A stretch of DNA of 39,541 bases from Phenylobacterium sp. (GCF_025934275.1 NZ_JAICYI010000030.1:1-39541), one strand, 5' to 3'. Positions 16,720 to 25,890 are shown, numbered from the stretch's first letter. Numbers and translations are program-made. Notes: generated from the sequence alone by a model not told the origin.

Positions 16720-17469
16720 ATGTCCGAGGCGGCCCCTCTCTCCGAGCGCATCGCGCTGGTCACCGGCGCGAGCCGCGGGATCGGCCGGGCCGCGGCCCTG
16801 GCGCTGGCCAAGGCCGGCGCCCACGTGATCGCCGTCGCCCGCACCCAGGGCGGGCTCGAGGAGCTGGACGACGAGGTCCGCGCCGCGACCGGCCAGGGCG
16901 CGACGCTCGTTCCGCTGGACATCGCCGAGGGGAGCGGCCTCGACCAGCTGGGCTACCAGATCCATCAGCGGTTCGGCCGGCTCGACGTGCTGGTGCACGC
17001 GGCGGCGATCCTGGGCCCCATGACGCCGGTGTCGCACATCGAGCCCGCGCACTGGGACCGCGTGGTGGCGGTGAACCTGACGGCGAGCTATCGCCTGATC
17101 CGCACGACCGAGCCGCTGCTGCGCGCCGCCCCGGCCGCCCGGGCGATCTTCCTGACCTCCGGCGCCGCCGCCCATCCGCGCGCCTTCTGGGGCCCCTACG
17201 CGATCACCAAGGCGGCGCTGGAAGCCATGGTCCGCACCTGGGCCGACGAGCTCGAGAAGACCAGCGTGCGCGGGGTGCTGCTGAGTCCCGGGCCCATGCG
17301 CACGCGCATGCGCGCCGAGGCGATGCCCGGCGAGGACCCGCAGACCCTGCCGGAGCCCGCCGAAATCGGCCCGCTGGTCGTCGAGCTCGCGCTGGCCGAC
17401 CTGGACCTTCCGATCAAGCCCGTGAGCTTCGCCGCGTGGAAGCAGACCGGCCGCCTCGCGCCGGCCTGA
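16720..17469 (+). CDS. Short-chain dehydrogenase/reductase
   Basis: The 249-residue protein is a classical SDR. The NAD(P)-binding TGASRGIG lies at about 15-22. HAAA stands in the place of the usual NAG motif, near 93. The catalytic serine is in LTSGAAA near 146, and Y-x3-K is in YAITK near 161-165. An AGGAAG ribosome site lies just before ATG 16720, ten bases after the transporter gene. The PGPMRTRMR segment resembles the substrate loop of YciK-like proteins. The substrate is unknown. Its last 56 bases overlap the 3' end of der on the other strand. Confidence 0.88.
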   Translation: MSEAAPLSERIALVTGASRGIGRAAALALAKAGAHVIAVARTQGGLEELDDEVRAATGQGATLVPLDIAEGSGLDQLGYQIHQRFGRLDVLVHAAAILGPMTPVSHIEPAHWDRVVAVNLTASYRLIRTTEPLLRAAPAARAIFLTSGAAAHPRAFWGPYAITKAALEAMVRTWADELEKTSVRGVLLSPGPMRTRMRAEAMPGEDPQTLPEPAEIGPLVVELALADLDLPIKPVSFAAWKQTGRLAPA

Positions 17470-18835
17470 GGCCGGGCCGCGGCGCCGGAGCGCGCTCCTC
17501 CCCCTCGGCGTACGGGTTGCGGTTCGACTTGACCGTCAGCCGGATCGGCACGCCCGGCAGATCGAAGCTTTCGCGCAGCGAGTTGACCAGGTAGCGCCGG
17601 TAGCTGTCCGGCAGCTGCGCCGCGCGGCTGGCGAACAGCACGAAGGTGGGCGGCCGCGCCTTGGTCTGGGCCATGTACTTGGGCTTGATCCGCCGGCCGT
17701 TCACCGCCGGCGGTGGATGCCGCTGGATGGCGATCTGCAGCCAGTCGTTCAGGTCGCGCGTCTTGACCTTGGTCGACCAGTCGTCGTGCACCTTGATCAC
17801 GGCGGGCATCAGGCGCTCGAGCCCGCGCCCGGTCTCGGCCGACAGCGCCACGATCGGCGCGCCCTTGACCTGCGGGAGCTGCCGCTGCGCCGCCTCGACG
17901 AGCTCACGCAGCACCGCCTGGGGCTCGGCGACCAGGTCCCACTTGGCGAGGGCGAACACCAGCCCGCGGCCCTCCCGCTCGACCAGGTCGGCGATCTGCA
18001 GGTCCTGAATCTCGAATGGGTGGGTGGCGTCCATCACCAGGATCACCACCTCAGCGAAGGTGATCGCCCGGATCGCGTCCTGGGTGGAGAGCTTCTCGAG
18101 CTTCTCGTGCACCTTGGCCTTGCGTCTGAGGCCGGCGGTGTCGACCAGGCGGATGCGGCGATCCTGCCAGACCCAGTCGACGGGGACGGCGTCGCGAGTG
18201 ATGCCGGCCTCGGGGCCGGTGAGGAGGCGCTCCTCGCCGATCAGCCGGTTGACCAGCGTCGACTTGCCCGCGTTCGGCCGGCCGACGATGGCGATGCGGA
18301 TCGGCTTCTCGCCGGGTTCGTCCTCCGCCGCGTCCTCTTCCGGCCAGGCGACGGCGGAGATCGCCGCATAGAGATCGCTCATCCCCTCGCCGTGCTCGGC
18401 CGAGATCGGCGCGGGCTCCCCCAGGCCCAGGCGATAGGCCTCCAGCGCGCCGGCCTCGCCCGCGTGGCCCTCGGCCTTGTTGGCCGCCACGACCACCGGC
18501 TTGCCGCGCTTGCGGAGCAGATCGGCGAACACCTCGTCGAGCGGCGTCACGCCCTCGCGCGCATCGATGACCAGCACCGCCACGTCGGCCTCGTCGATGG
18601 CCCGCTCCGTCTGGACCCGCATGCGGGCTTCCAGGCTCTCGTCCGTGACGTCCTCGAATCCGGCGGTGTCGATGAGCTCGAGATCGAGGTCGCCGAGCCG
18701 GCCGGTGGCGAAGCGGCGGTCGCGGGTGACGCCGGGCATGTCGTCGACGATGGCGAGCTTGCGCCCCGCAAGACGGTTGAACAGCGTGGACTTACCGACG
18801 TTGGGACGGCCGACGATCGCCAGTTTCAGCGCCAT
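17414..18835 (-). CDS. der: Ribosome biogenesis GTPase Der (EngA)
   Basis: The 473-residue protein has two tandem Era-like GTPase domains. G1 motifs are GRPNVGKST at 8-16 and GRPNAGKST at about 183-191. The DTAGFED and DTAGLRRK switch regions, NKAEG and AKWD specificity motifs, and a C-terminal KH-like domain ending near NPYAEGEE all fit. Der acts in 50S subunit assembly. After the KH domain a 25-residue Arg/Pro/Ser-rich tail runs into the opposing SDR gene. With bamB and yfgM upstream on the same strand it forms the conserved yfgM-bamB-der cluster. Confidence 0.96.
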   Translation of the reverse strand: MALKLAIVGRPNVGKSTLFNRLAGRKLAIVDDMPGVTRDRRFATGRLGDLDLELIDTAGFEDVTDESLEARMRVQTERAIDEADVAVLVIDAREGVTPLDEVFADLLRKRGKPVVVAANKAEGHAGEAGALEAYRLGLGEPAPISAEHGEGMSDLYAAISAVAWPEEDAAEDEPGEKPIRIAIVGRPNAGKSTLVNRLIGEERLLTGPEAGITRDAVPVDWVWQDRRIRLVDTAGLRRKAKVHEKLEKLSTQDAIRAITFAEVVILVMDATHPFEIQDLQIADLVEREGRGLVFALAKWDLVAEPQAVLRELVEAAQRQLPQVKGAPIVALSAETGRGLERLMPAVIKVHDDWSTKVKTRDLNDWLQIAIQRHPPPAVNGRRIKPKYMAQTKARPPTFVLFASRAAQLPDSYRRYLVNSLRESFDLPGVPIRLTVKSNRNPYAEGEERAPAPRPGLRPARGGRSASTRRSSRA

Positions 18836-18855
18836 GACGTCGGTCCACCTCCGGA

Positions 18856-20247
18856 CTAGCGCAGCGCGATCAGCTGGGCGTTGTCGGTCACCACATAGAT
18901 CATGTCGCCTGCCGCGATCGGCGAGAGCAGCGTCGGCGCGCCGAGGTCGACCCGCTTCTCGATCGCGCCGGTCTTGGCGTTGACCGCGATGAGGTCGCCG
19001 GACGAGCCGGTTAGGATCAGCCGGTTGTCAGCGAGGATCGGGCTGGACCAGATCGGCCGGATGCTGCGCGAGCCGCCGATCCCGAAGAAGCCGCCGCGGC
19101 GCTTGCCGACGAAGCCCTGGTTGAGATCGCGCGTCCAATAGATCTGGCCGCTGTCGCGCGAGGCGCAGATCAGCTGCCCGGTCTTGGAGACCACGTAGAC
19201 GACATCGCCGACCGGCAAGGGCGAGGTTATCCCCACCACCGGCAGGCTCCAGCGGGCCTGGCCGCTGCGCAGGTCGGTGGCGGCGAACACGCCGGAGTGG
19301 CTCACCGCGAAAACGTCGCCGCGGTAGATCACCGGGCGGCCGGGGATGTCGCGGATCTCGGAGAGCGCGCTGGTGCGGCTGGCGCGCGACAAGGCTTCGT
19401 CCCACAGGTCGTTGCCGTTGGCGGTGCGCAGCGCGACCAACTCGCCCGAGCCGAACGAGGCCACCACCGTGTCGCCGGACACCGCCGGGCTGGATGCGGC
19501 GAGGATCCGCGCCGGCTCCGAGAGCGCCTGGTAGCTCCATCCGGGCTGGCCGGTGGTCGCGTCAAAGGTGAGCAGGGAGTTGTCCAGCGCCACCACCATG
19601 ACGCGGCCGTCGGCGACGGTGGGCGCGGCGTGGATCGGCTCGTCGGTGCGCGTCCGCCATCCGAGCCTGCCGCTCGCCGCATCGAGCTGCGCCACGAAGC
19701 GGAAGCCCGACGAGACGTAGAGCTTGCCGTCCAGGAAAGCGAGGCCGCCGCCGAACGACTCCCGGTCGCGCCGGTTGTCGGTGGGCCGCAGGTTCACGCG
19801 CCAGACCTCGGCGCCCGTGCGCGCGTCGTGCGCCGAGACGCCGGCTTCGGCGTCCATGGTGTAAACCCGTCCCGCCGCCTCGATCGGCGGGGCGGTGATG
19901 TGGATCGCGTTGTTCGTGCCCTGACCGATGCCGCGGCGCCAGACGATGGCGAGACTGGGCGCGGCGTCGATGTTCTCGACCGACTGCTCCAGCGTGCCGC
20001 CGGGCAGCGGCCAGTCGGCGACGGGCGCCGCGGGCGGCAGGGAGAAGTCGACTCCCTTCAGCGCCGCGGCCGGCGTGAGCTGCTCCTCAGGCTGCAGGAT
20101 CGAGATCCGCGGGCCCTCGGCCGCGCTCTCCTTGGACCCTGACGACCCGTGGAAGGGATTGAGCCGGCTGACCGTCGAGCAGCCGCTCGCGCCGATCGCG
20201 GCGCTCAGCAGGACAGCGAGGAGGACGTGGCGGCGCTGCGGCGTCAT
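18856..20247 (-). CDS. bamB: Outer membrane assembly lipoprotein BamB
   Basis: ATG 20247 gives 463 residues starting with a lipoprotein signal and lipobox IGASGC (Cys near 23). An eight-bladed PQQ-type beta-propeller follows, with repeats such as [39 protein letters not shown] and [19 protein letters not shown]. BamB is the BAM-complex accessory lipoprotein that helps insert outer membrane beta-barrels from the periplasmic side. An extra 70-residue stretch between the lipid anchor and the first blade is rather long. The start overlaps the upstream gene's stop (ATGA), and der follows 20 bases downstream. Confidence 0.93.
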   Translation of the reverse strand: MTPQRRHVLLAVLLSAAIGASGCSTVSRLNPFHGSSGSKESAAEGPRISILQPEEQLTPAAALKGVDFSLPPAAPVADWPLPGGTLEQSVENIDAAPSLAIVWRRGIGQGTNNAIHITAPPIEAAGRVYTMDAEAGVSAHDARTGAEVWRVNLRPTDNRRDRESFGGGLAFLDGKLYVSSGFRFVAQLDAASGRLGWRTRTDEPIHAAPTVADGRVMVVALDNSLLTFDATTGQPGWSYQALSEPARILAASSPAVSGDTVVASFGSGELVALRTANGNDLWDEALSRASRTSALSEIRDIPGRPVIYRGDVFAVSHSGVFAATDLRSGQARWSLPVVGITSPLPVGDVVYVVSKTGQLICASRDSGQIYWTRDLNQGFVGKRRGGFFGIGGSRSIRPIWSSPILADNRLILTGSSGDLIAVNAKTGAIEKRVDLGAPTLLSPIAAGDMIYVVTDNAQLIALR

Positions 20248-21002
20248 TGCGGTTCCGGGACTTGCGGTTGCGGCTGTGCGGGGGCTCCGCCTGGCGTGAG
20301 CTGCGGCCTCGGCGGCAGCGCCGCCTGGGCCTTGGCGAGTCCGGGGACCGCCTTGGCCGAGCCGGAGTCTATCAGGTTGATCGCCGCCTTGGCGCGCTCC
20401 CGCGCGCCCTCCGGCGCGTCGAGGGAGTTGGCGATCATCGAGAACTCGCGCCGGGCGCCCGCGCCGTCGCCGGCCATCAGCTTGGCAAAGCCGAGCGCCT
20501 CGCGCGCCTGCACCCGGTAGGGGCGTTTGTCGCCGATCAGCGGGGTCAAGCGCGCCTCCACCTGCGTCTCCGGGGCGGTGTCGAGCAAGGCGAAGGCAGA
20601 TTTGAGGCGCGCGGCGTCGCCGATGATGTCGTCGGGCGCGGCCTGGGCCGCCCGATCGAAGTACTTCACCGCCTCGGCGGGCTTGTTGTCGCCCATGCTC
20701 AACCCGCCGAGCTGCATCAGGGCGAGCGACCTGTAGCCTTTTGCGGGCGACCTGGAGACTTCGGTCCAGAGCCGGGCGGCGGCCGCCTTGTGGCCCTGGC
20801 CCATGGCGTCGAGGGCTGCGCCGTACTCGTCGGAGGCCTTGGCGATCGCCTGCTGGCGATAGGATTGCCAGCCCCAGACCGCGAGCGCCGCGATCAGCGC
20901 GGCCGCGCCCAGGCCGAGCACCCACGGCAAGGCCCTTTGCCCCAGCGCCCGATAGCGCTCGGAGCGAAGCTGCTCCTCGACCTCTTCGAACAGATCGGTC
21001 AA
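20244..21002 (-). CDS. YfgM-like membrane-anchored TPR protein
   Basis: The preferred start is TTG 21002, with CGGAG seven bases upstream, giving 252 residues beginning (M)TDLFEEVEEQLRSERY. No closer ATG fits. A cytoplasmic N-terminus (1-25) and one membrane segment (about 28-46, ending WGWQSYRQQ) precede a periplasmic TPR-like region (about 55-215) and a Pro/Gln-rich tail. YfgM is a periplasmic partner of the Sec translocon and chaperones in E. coli. The gene's place directly before bamB and der, with an ATGA overlap, supports the assignment. Confidence 0.85.
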   Translation of the reverse strand: MTDLFEEVEEQLRSERYRALGQRALPWVLGLGAAALIAALAVWGWQSYRQQAIAKASDEYGAALDAMGQGHKAAAARLWTEVSRSPAKGYRSLALMQLGGLSMGDNKPAEAVKYFDRAAQAAPDDIIGDAARLKSAFALLDTAPETQVEARLTPLIGDKRPYRVQAREALGFAKLMAGDGAGARREFSMIANSLDAPEGARERAKAAINLIDSGSAKAVPGLAKAQAALPPRPQLTPGGAPAQPQPQVPEPQ

Positions 21003-21197
21003 TCGGGACTCCGGGGAATGGCGGCCGCGCCGCGCAGAGGCCGGGAACCTATAGCGCGCCGCAGGGCCCCGCAACGCCTGCCACTTGGCCGCATCGGGCG
21101 AACTCGCGGTTGGAAAATGACGTCCGCGCGCGCTTGGGCTAACGTCGATCGCGAGCCCGCGGCGAGAGCCGCCCCGGGACCGCAAGGAACGCGCCCC

Positions 21198-22286
21198 ATG
21201 TCGATCAAGGACGTCTACGCCATCCCGCCCGACGGCGCCGTCTGGGCCGTGCCCCAGGCCTTCGATGCGCGGTTCAACTGGGACTACGACGATGGCCGCC
21301 AGACGATGATGCACCTCTACCGCCGCGGCGTGGAGATGCAGTGGAACGCCGAGACGCGGATCGACTGGTCGCAGGAGCTCGACGAGGACAACCCCGAGCA
21401 GCTGCCCGAGGAGATGCTGCCGATCTCCGGGATGGCGACCTACGAGAAGATGTCGGCCAAGGAGAAGGCGCGCGTGCGCCGGCACTTCCAGGCCTGGCAG
21501 ATCAGCCAGTTCATGCAGGGCGAACAGGGCGCGCTGATCTGCGCGGCCAAGATCGTGACGCAGGTGCCGGACGTGGATTCCAAGTTCTACGCCGCCACCC
21601 AGGTGATCGACGAGGCGCGCCACGTGGAGAGCTACAAGCGCCTGCTTGAGAAGTTCGGCGTCGCCTATCCGATGACCCCGCCCCTGCAGGAGCTGATCGA
21701 CCAGGTGCTGCGGGATACCCGCTGGGACATGACCTACCTCGGCATGCAGGTGGTGATCGAGGGCCTGGCGCTCGCCGCCTTCCAGCAGATCCGCGACCAC
21801 GCCCAGAACCCGCTGGCGGCGGCGGTCAACGCCTACGTGATGCAGGACGAGAGCCGGCACGTGGCGTTCGGCCGGCTGGCGCTGCGCGACTACTATCCGC
21901 AGCTGACCCAGAAGGAGCGCGACGAGCGGGAAGAATTCCTGCTGGAGGCCTGCTACCTGATGCGCGACCGGTTCGATGCCGTGGAGGTCTGGAAGACGCT
22001 GGGCCTCGATCCCGCCGAGTGCGCCGCGCACATGTACGATTCCGGCTTCATGCAGAAGTTCCGCTCCAGCCTGTTCACCCGCATCGTGCCGATCGTGAAG
22101 GACATCGGGCTCTGGGGCGAGACGATCCGCAAGGGCTACGGCGAGATGGGCATCCTGGAATTCGCCGAGGCCGACGTGCAGGCGCTGCAGGACGAGGACG
22201 AGACCATCGCCCGCGACTTCGACGCGCGCCGCGCCTATGTCGACAGCGTGATCGCCCGCGCCGGGAAGCTGGAGCCCGCCGAGTAG
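21198..22286 (+). CDS. R2-like/ferritin-like diiron protein, substrate unknown
   Basis: The 362-residue helical protein has the six ligands of a carboxylate-bridged diiron site: E109 in MQGEQGAL, E139 and H142 in DEARH, E188 in VIEGLAL, and E218 and H221 in DESRH. This places it in the ribonucleotide-reductase-like/ferritin-like superfamily that includes AurF-type N-oxygenases. The tyrosyl-radical position of true R2 is not evident, and there is no R1 gene nearby, so a separate oxidase or oxygenase is likelier. It is divergent from yfgM (195 bases between starts) and its stop is two bases from the opposing panB stop. A possible promoter upstream (TTGGAA about 21112, GGCTAAC about 21137) is weak. 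Confidence 0.82.
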   Translation: MSIKDVYAIPPDGAVWAVPQAFDARFNWDYDDGRQTMMHLYRRGVEMQWNAETRIDWSQELDEDNPEQLPEEMLPISGMATYEKMSAKEKARVRRHFQAWQISQFMQGEQGALICAAKIVTQVPDVDSKFYAATQVIDEARHVESYKRLLEKFGVAYPMTPPLQELIDQVLRDTRWDMTYLGMQVVIEGLALAAFQQIRDHAQNPLAAAVNAYVMQDESRHVAFGRLALRDYYPQLTQKERDEREEFLLEACYLMRDRFDAVEVWKTLGLDPAECAAHMYDSGFMQKFRSSLFTRIVPIVKDIGLWGETIRKGYGEMGILEFAEADVQALQDEDETIARDFDARRAYVDSVIARAGKLEPAE

Positions 22287-22288
22287 GC

Positions 22289-23116
22289 TCAGCCGGCCTT
22301 GGCGAAATAGATCTCCGCAGGGCCCGGGAAGCGGCGGGCGCGGACGTCGTCGGCGTAGGCGCCCACCGCGCGCGAGATCTCGCCGCGCAGGTCGGCGTAA
22401 CGGCGCACGAACTTCGGGGTCCAGTCGAACAGCCCCAGCATGTCGTCGGTGACCAGGATCTGGCCGTCGCAGCCGGAGGACGCGCCGATGCCGATGGTCG
22501 GGACCGGGACCGCCTCGGTGATCTCGCGCGCGAGGCCCTCGGCCACCCCTTCGACGACCAGGGCGAAGGCGCCGGCGTGCGCCGCGGCGCGCGCCGCCTC
22601 GAGGATCCGCTGGCGCTCCTCGGACTCGCGGCCCTTGGCCTTGAAGCCGCCTTCCAGGTGCACCGCCTGCGGCCGCAGCCCCACATGGCCCATCACCGGA
22701 ACGCCCCGCTGGACAAGGTAGCCGATGGTCTCGGCCACGGTCGGGCCGGCCTCCACCTTCACCGCCTGGGCGCCGGTCTCCTTGATCAGCCGCACGGCGT
22801 TGGCGTGGGCGGTCTCCGGCGAGCCCTCGTAGGCGCCAAACGGCATGTCGACCACCACCATGGCGTGGCGCGAGCCGCGCATCACCGCCTGGCCGTGCAG
22901 GATCATCATCTCCATGGTCACGCCCACGGTGTTCGGCAGGCCGTGAATCACCATGCCCACGGAATCGCCGACCAGGAGCAGGTCGCAATGCTCGTCCAGG
23001 ATCTCGGCCATGGGGGTGGTGTAGGCGGTCAGGCAGACGATCGGCGTCTTGGATTTACGCTGCGTAATGTCAGGCGCCGCAAGCCGCCGGACCCGCTCCT
23101 GCCGATGGGATGACAT
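22289..23116 (-). CDS. panB: 3-methyl-2-oxobutanoate hydroxymethyltransferase
   Basis: The 275-residue protein has the normal PanB length. It transfers a hydroxymethyl group from 5,10-methylene-THF to alpha-ketoisovalerate, the first step towards pantothenate and CoA. Family landmarks are [15 protein letters not shown] near 25-39, [11 protein letters not shown] near 50, DMPFGAYE near 90, and [14 protein letters not shown] near 200. Its start is only six bases after the stop of the anti-sigma-like gene at 23123, so it could be the last gene of the sigma-module transcript, an unusual neighbour for panB, which often sits with panC. Confidence 0.95.
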   Translation of the reverse strand: MSSHRQERVRRLAAPDITQRKSKTPIVCLTAYTTPMAEILDEHCDLLLVGDSVGMVIHGLPNTVGVTMEMMILHGQAVMRGSRHAMVVVDMPFGAYEGSPETAHANAVRLIKETGAQAVKVEAGPTVAETIGYLVQRGVPVMGHVGLRPQAVHLEGGFKAKGRESEERQRILEAARAAAHAGAFALVVEGVAEGLAREITEAVPVPTIGIGASSGCDGQILVTDDMLGLFDWTPKFVRRYADLRGEISRAVGAYADDVRARRFPGPAEIYFAKAG

Positions 23117-23122
23117 GAAAAG

Positions 23123-23500
23123 CTAGAGCTCCTCGATCACGCGGGAGAGCGCAAATCCCATGGCCACGATGGCCAGGGCCGATGCGATCCACACCACAGC
23201 GCCCCCGCTGTAGAGGCTCGTGAGCCATTCGGCCCTCGGCGTGATCTGAGTCAAGCCGGCGCTGAGAACTTTAGCGGAATCGCCCGCGGACTCCACGCGC
23301 TGCACGAGGTTGGACATCACGATCTGGCTGGCGCCGATGATCCCGCCGCCGACGCCCGCGGCGCCGATCAGCCAGCGGCGCGCGGTCCAGCCGGTGTTCA
23401 GCCGCCGCTCGACCCGCCCGGCGAAGGCGGCCGCGTCCGGCAGCTCCGGGGCGTCCGCGAAGAGGCGCTCAAGCCGCCGCTCGAAGTCGACCTCAGCCAT
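23123..23500 (-). CDS. Anti-sigma-like membrane protein, module 1
   Basis: ATG 23500 gives 125 residues and overlaps the end of the sigma gene by eight bases. A soluble N-terminal part of about 45 residues (LFADAPELPDAAAFAGRVERRL) precedes a membrane segment at about 46-62 and a second near 100-118. It has no cysteine, so it is not a zinc (HxxxCxxC) anti-sigma factor. The N-terminal region closely resembles that of the protein at 24589-24897 (LFA, DAP, D..F, V..RL, RRWL, GV.GG in the same order). Position, topology and coupling point to a role as anti-sigma factor; this is inference. Confidence 0.7.
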   Translation of the reverse strand: MAEVDFERRLERLFADAPELPDAAAFAGRVERRLNTGWTARRWLIGAAGVGGGIIGASQIVMSNLVQRVESAGDSAKVLSAGLTQITPRAEWLTSLYSGGAVVWIASALAIVAMGFALSRVIEEL

Positions 23501-24077
23501 TGCCGCGTCTCCCTTCCAGCGAGGCGCCGCCGGCCGGCGCCAGGCGCGCTCTGAGCTTATCCAGACCACGTTTGACATGGGATTTGACCGTTCCCAGCGG
23601 CAGGTTCAAGGCCTCCGCCGCCTCCGCATGGCTCAGCCCCGTCCCGAAGCAGAGGGTGACGCAGACCCGCTCGCCGGGCGCCAGGGCCTTCAGCGCGCCG
23701 TCGAGATCGATCGCCGCCTCGGCGTCGGCCGCAACCTGGCCCTCGTCCGCGGGCGCGCTCTCCGCCGCCAGCTCGCCGAGCCGGCGCTCGCGCTGCAGAC
23801 GCTTCAGGTAGAGCCGCGCCGCGATGCGTTTCACCCAGCCGGCGAAGGTCCCTTCGCCCCGGAAGTCGGTGATCCGCTCGAAGGCGGTGATGAACGCGTC
23901 CTGCGCCACGTCGTCGGCCTGGCTGGGCTGGGCGCCCATGCGGCGCAGCAGGGCGCGCACGCTGGAGCCGTGCCGGCGCACGAGCTCTCCGAAGGCTCGC
24001 CGCTCGCCGGTGGCCGCCAGACCGCACAGCTCCACGTCGTGGAGGCTTGCGATCCTCAGCTGTGTGGCGCCCGCCAT
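23493..24077 (-). CDS. ECF RNA polymerase sigma factor, module 1
   Basis: The 194-residue protein shows both ECF regions. Sigma2 at about 28-95 includes DDVAQDAFITAFERITDF and GTFAGWVKRIAARL. Sigma4 at about 125-185 includes LAPGERVCVTLCF, then the helix-turn-helix LSHAEAAEALNLPLGTVKSH. It directs RNA polymerase to a regulon that cannot be read from here. The gene overlaps the anti-sigma-like gene by eight bases, and lies 26 bases after the DUF6249-like gene. Sigma4 is nearly the same as that of the sigma at 24884 (SHAEAAEAL.LPLGTVKSHV.RG), so the two are probably paralogues. Confidence 0.92.
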   Translation of the reverse strand: MAGATQLRIASLHDVELCGLAATGERRAFGELVRRHGSSVRALLRRMGAQPSQADDVAQDAFITAFERITDFRGEGTFAGWVKRIAARLYLKRLQRERRLGELAAESAPADEGQVAADAEAAIDLDGALKALAPGERVCVTLCFGTGLSHAEAAEALNLPLGTVKSHVKRGLDKLRARLAPAGGASLEGRRGNG

Positions 24078-24103
24078 GGGCCTCTCCCCCTCGGCCGGTC
24101 CGC

Positions 24104-24484
24104 CTACTCGCGATCGCGGTTGAGGAAGTACATGACGATGAAGGCGATCCCGATGAACGCCGGGAAGCAGGCGATGCCGATCATCGGCATGGTGGCGTCC
24201 GGATCATCGAAATTCAGGGCGAGGCCCATGGCGGCCAGGCCGACGCCGACGCCCAGCCAGATGATGCCGGTGCGCAGGTCGCGCTGCGGCGACAGCGCCG
24301 GCCGGATCCTGGCGCTGCGGGAGATCGCCTCGGTGACGTTCTCCGGCATCGGCTCGCCCTTCTCGATGGCGACCCGCATCATTTCCAGCATTCGCTGGCG
24401 CTCCTGCGAGCGGAAGTACATCGGCGCGACCACCATGGCGGTGATCGAACCGAAGATGATCAGGAGGATCATAATCGCGACCAT
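24104..24484 (-). CDS. DUF6249-like membrane protein, module 1
   Basis: The preferred start is ATG 24484, with AGGGG about six bases upstream, giving 126 residues. The frame continues upstream, but that would put 28 polar residues before the first membrane segment. Topology: membrane segment at about 4-22, then a charged cytoplasmic helix (RSQERQRMLEMMRVAIEKGEP), then DLRTGIIWLGVGVGLAAMG (about 70-88) and a third segment at about 98-118. The order of short helix, EKGEPMPE and R-D-L-R-x-G fits DUF6249, whose function is unknown. It shares the R....LE.(I/M)R...GKEP.PE pattern with the protein at 25420-25890. Confidence 0.68.
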   Translation of the reverse strand: MVAIMILLIIFGSITAMVVAPMYFRSQERQRMLEMMRVAIEKGEPMPENVTEAISRSARIRPALSPQRDLRTGIIWLGVGVGLAAMGLALNFDDPDATMPMIGIACFPAFIGIAFIVMYFLNRDRE

Positions 24485-24588
24485 CGGTTGCCCCTTTTTC
24501 TCAATTGCACAGCGATCGAGCGTGCTTCTCGTGGAGAAAGAGGCTCGGCCGCCGGACGACGGATGCACGAACGCGACTTAAACTTTGC

Positions 24589-24897
24589 TCATGATTCCGC
24601 GCCGAGCGCCCCGGCGGGCCGGCCGCCGAGCAGCGCCGCGCCCCAAAGCGCGGCGGCCAGCAGGGCCGCGGCCGGCGCGAGCGCGCCGGACAGCGCCGCG
24701 AGCGTCGGCTGCAGCGCGGGCCACAGGCCCCAGAGCGCCGCGCCGCCGACGACGCTGAGGCCGGCGAGCAGGGCGAGGTCCTCCAGCCACCTCCGGCGCG
24801 CCAGCCGCTCCATCACCGCGGTGGAGAAGTCCGGATCGCGGGCCGGCGGCGCGTCGCCGGCGAACAGCGCCGCCAGGCGCGCGTCAGCCTCGGTCAT
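24589..24897 (-). CDS. Anti-sigma-like membrane protein, module 2
   Basis: The 102-residue protein starts inside the 3' end of the sigma gene (14-base overlap). A soluble N-terminal part of about 38 residues (LFAGDAPPARDPDFSTAVMERLARRRWL) is followed by two hydrophobic segments at about 41-60 and 68-90. It lacks cysteine. Its N-terminal part aligns by eye with that of 23123-23500. It is probably the membrane partner that holds the sigma factor encoded at 24884. The Ala/Leu-rich C-terminal half gives little further information. Confidence 0.66.
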   Translation of the reverse strand: MTEADARLAALFAGDAPPARDPDFSTAVMERLARRRWLEDLALLAGLSVVGGAALWGLWPALQPTLAALSGALAPAAALLAAALWGAALLGGRPAGALGAES

Positions 24898-25423
24898 CTT
24901 GCACTCCCAACGCTTCCAAGAGACGCGCGCGGCCGCGCGTCACGTGGCTCTTCACCGTGCCGAGCGGCAGGCCCAGCGCCTCGGCCGCCTCGGCGTGACT
25001 GAACTCCGCCGCCAGGCACAGGGCAACGCAGGCGCGCTGGTCCGGCGGCAGGGCGGCCAACACGCGCTCGAGCGTCAGCCGGTCATCCAGGCGGCCGCCC
25101 GCGGCCTGGGTCCGCGCGGCCTCGTAGGCGCCGTCCCGGGCGCGGCTGCGAAACGAGGCGCGAAGCGCCGTCAGGTGCTTGCGGTAGGCGATGCCGCAGA
25201 GCCACGCCCTGACGCTCGCGCCGCGCTTCAGCCGGCCGATCCGCGACCAGGCGGCGAGGAAGGTCTCCTGCGCAAGATCGTCGGCCAGCCCCCAGTCGCC
25301 GCATGCCCGCCTGAGGAACGCGCGCACCGCCTGCTGATGCCGCTCCACGAGCCGCGAGAAGGCCTCCGTCGACCCCGCCTGGGCCGCGGCGACGAGGCTC
25401 TCGTCGAGGCCCTCCAGCTTCAT
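24884..25423 (-). CDS. ECF RNA polymerase sigma factor, module 2
   Basis: The 179-residue protein has sigma2 at about 18-95 (FSRLVERHQQAVRAFLRR, LADDLAQETFLAAWSRI, RAWLCGIAYRKHL) and sigma4 at about 120-172 (LPPDQRACVALCL, then the helix-turn-helix FSHAEAAEALGLPLGTVKSH). The start overlaps the upstream membrane-protein gene by four bases (ATGA). The end overlaps the anti-sigma-like gene by 14 bases, so the three are translationally coupled. It is similar enough to the sigma at 23493 to suggest duplication. Confidence 0.92.
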   Translation of the reverse strand: MKLEGLDESLVAAAQAGSTEAFSRLVERHQQAVRAFLRRACGDWGLADDLAQETFLAAWSRIGRLKRGASVRAWLCGIAYRKHLTALRASFRSRARDGAYEAARTQAAGGRLDDRLTLERVLAALPPDQRACVALCLAAEFSHAEAAEALGLPLGTVKSHVTRGRARLLEALGVQDDRG

Positions 25424-25890
25424 CTCGGACGGAAGGCGCTCGAGAAGATCGCCCCGAGCAGGTTGCCCACGAAGACGAAGCTCATGACGACCGCGACCAG
25501 CCGGAAGGCGCCGTAAGCGCCGGGGATGTCGGAGTACTCAGACGCCCACCAGAACCCGGCCGCCACTGCGCCCGTGACGAAGGCGCTGCGCCACTGCCAA
25601 TAGGGTCCCCAGCGATAGTAGCGGCGCCACATGCGACGGCCGTAAAGGCCATAGGGTCCCGGATAGGGCGGCGGCGCGCCCGCCCCCCACGCCGGGTCCG
25701 CATAGGGATCGCCGGCCGCGCGGAGCAGCTCCGGCGGCGGCTCCTTGCCCTGGGCGTGATAGCTCCGGATCAGCTCCAGGTGGTCGCGGCTGCGCTTGTA
25801 GGCGAGCCAGCGATCCCACGCGCCGAAGGCGAAGAAGCCGATGGGAAACAGCAGCCACCAGTAGCTGCGGAAGAAATCGTCGAAGTACAT
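25420..25890 (-). CDS. Membrane protein of the sigma module, distant DUF6249-like
   Basis: The protein has 156 residues. An N-terminal membrane segment (about 8-26, WWLLFPIGFFAFGAW) is followed by a charged helix RSRDHLELIRSYHAQGKEPPPELLRA (about 33-58), matching in character and order the equivalent part of the DUF6249-like protein at 24104. A Pro/Tyr/Gly/Arg-rich linker (about 60-95) leads to two further membrane segments, at about 101-117 and 128-148. It is first in the module and overlaps the sigma gene by ATGA, so it probably acts with that sigma factor, perhaps as sensor or second regulator. The family call is tentative. Confidence 0.6.
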   Translation of the reverse strand: MYFDDFFRSYWWLLFPIGFFAFGAWDRWLAYKRSRDHLELIRSYHAQGKEPPPELLRAAGDPYADPAWGAGAPPPYPGPYGLYGRRMWRRYYRWGPYWQWRSAFVTGAVAAGFWWASEYSDIPGAYGAFRLVAVVMSFVFVGNLLGAIFSSAFRPR

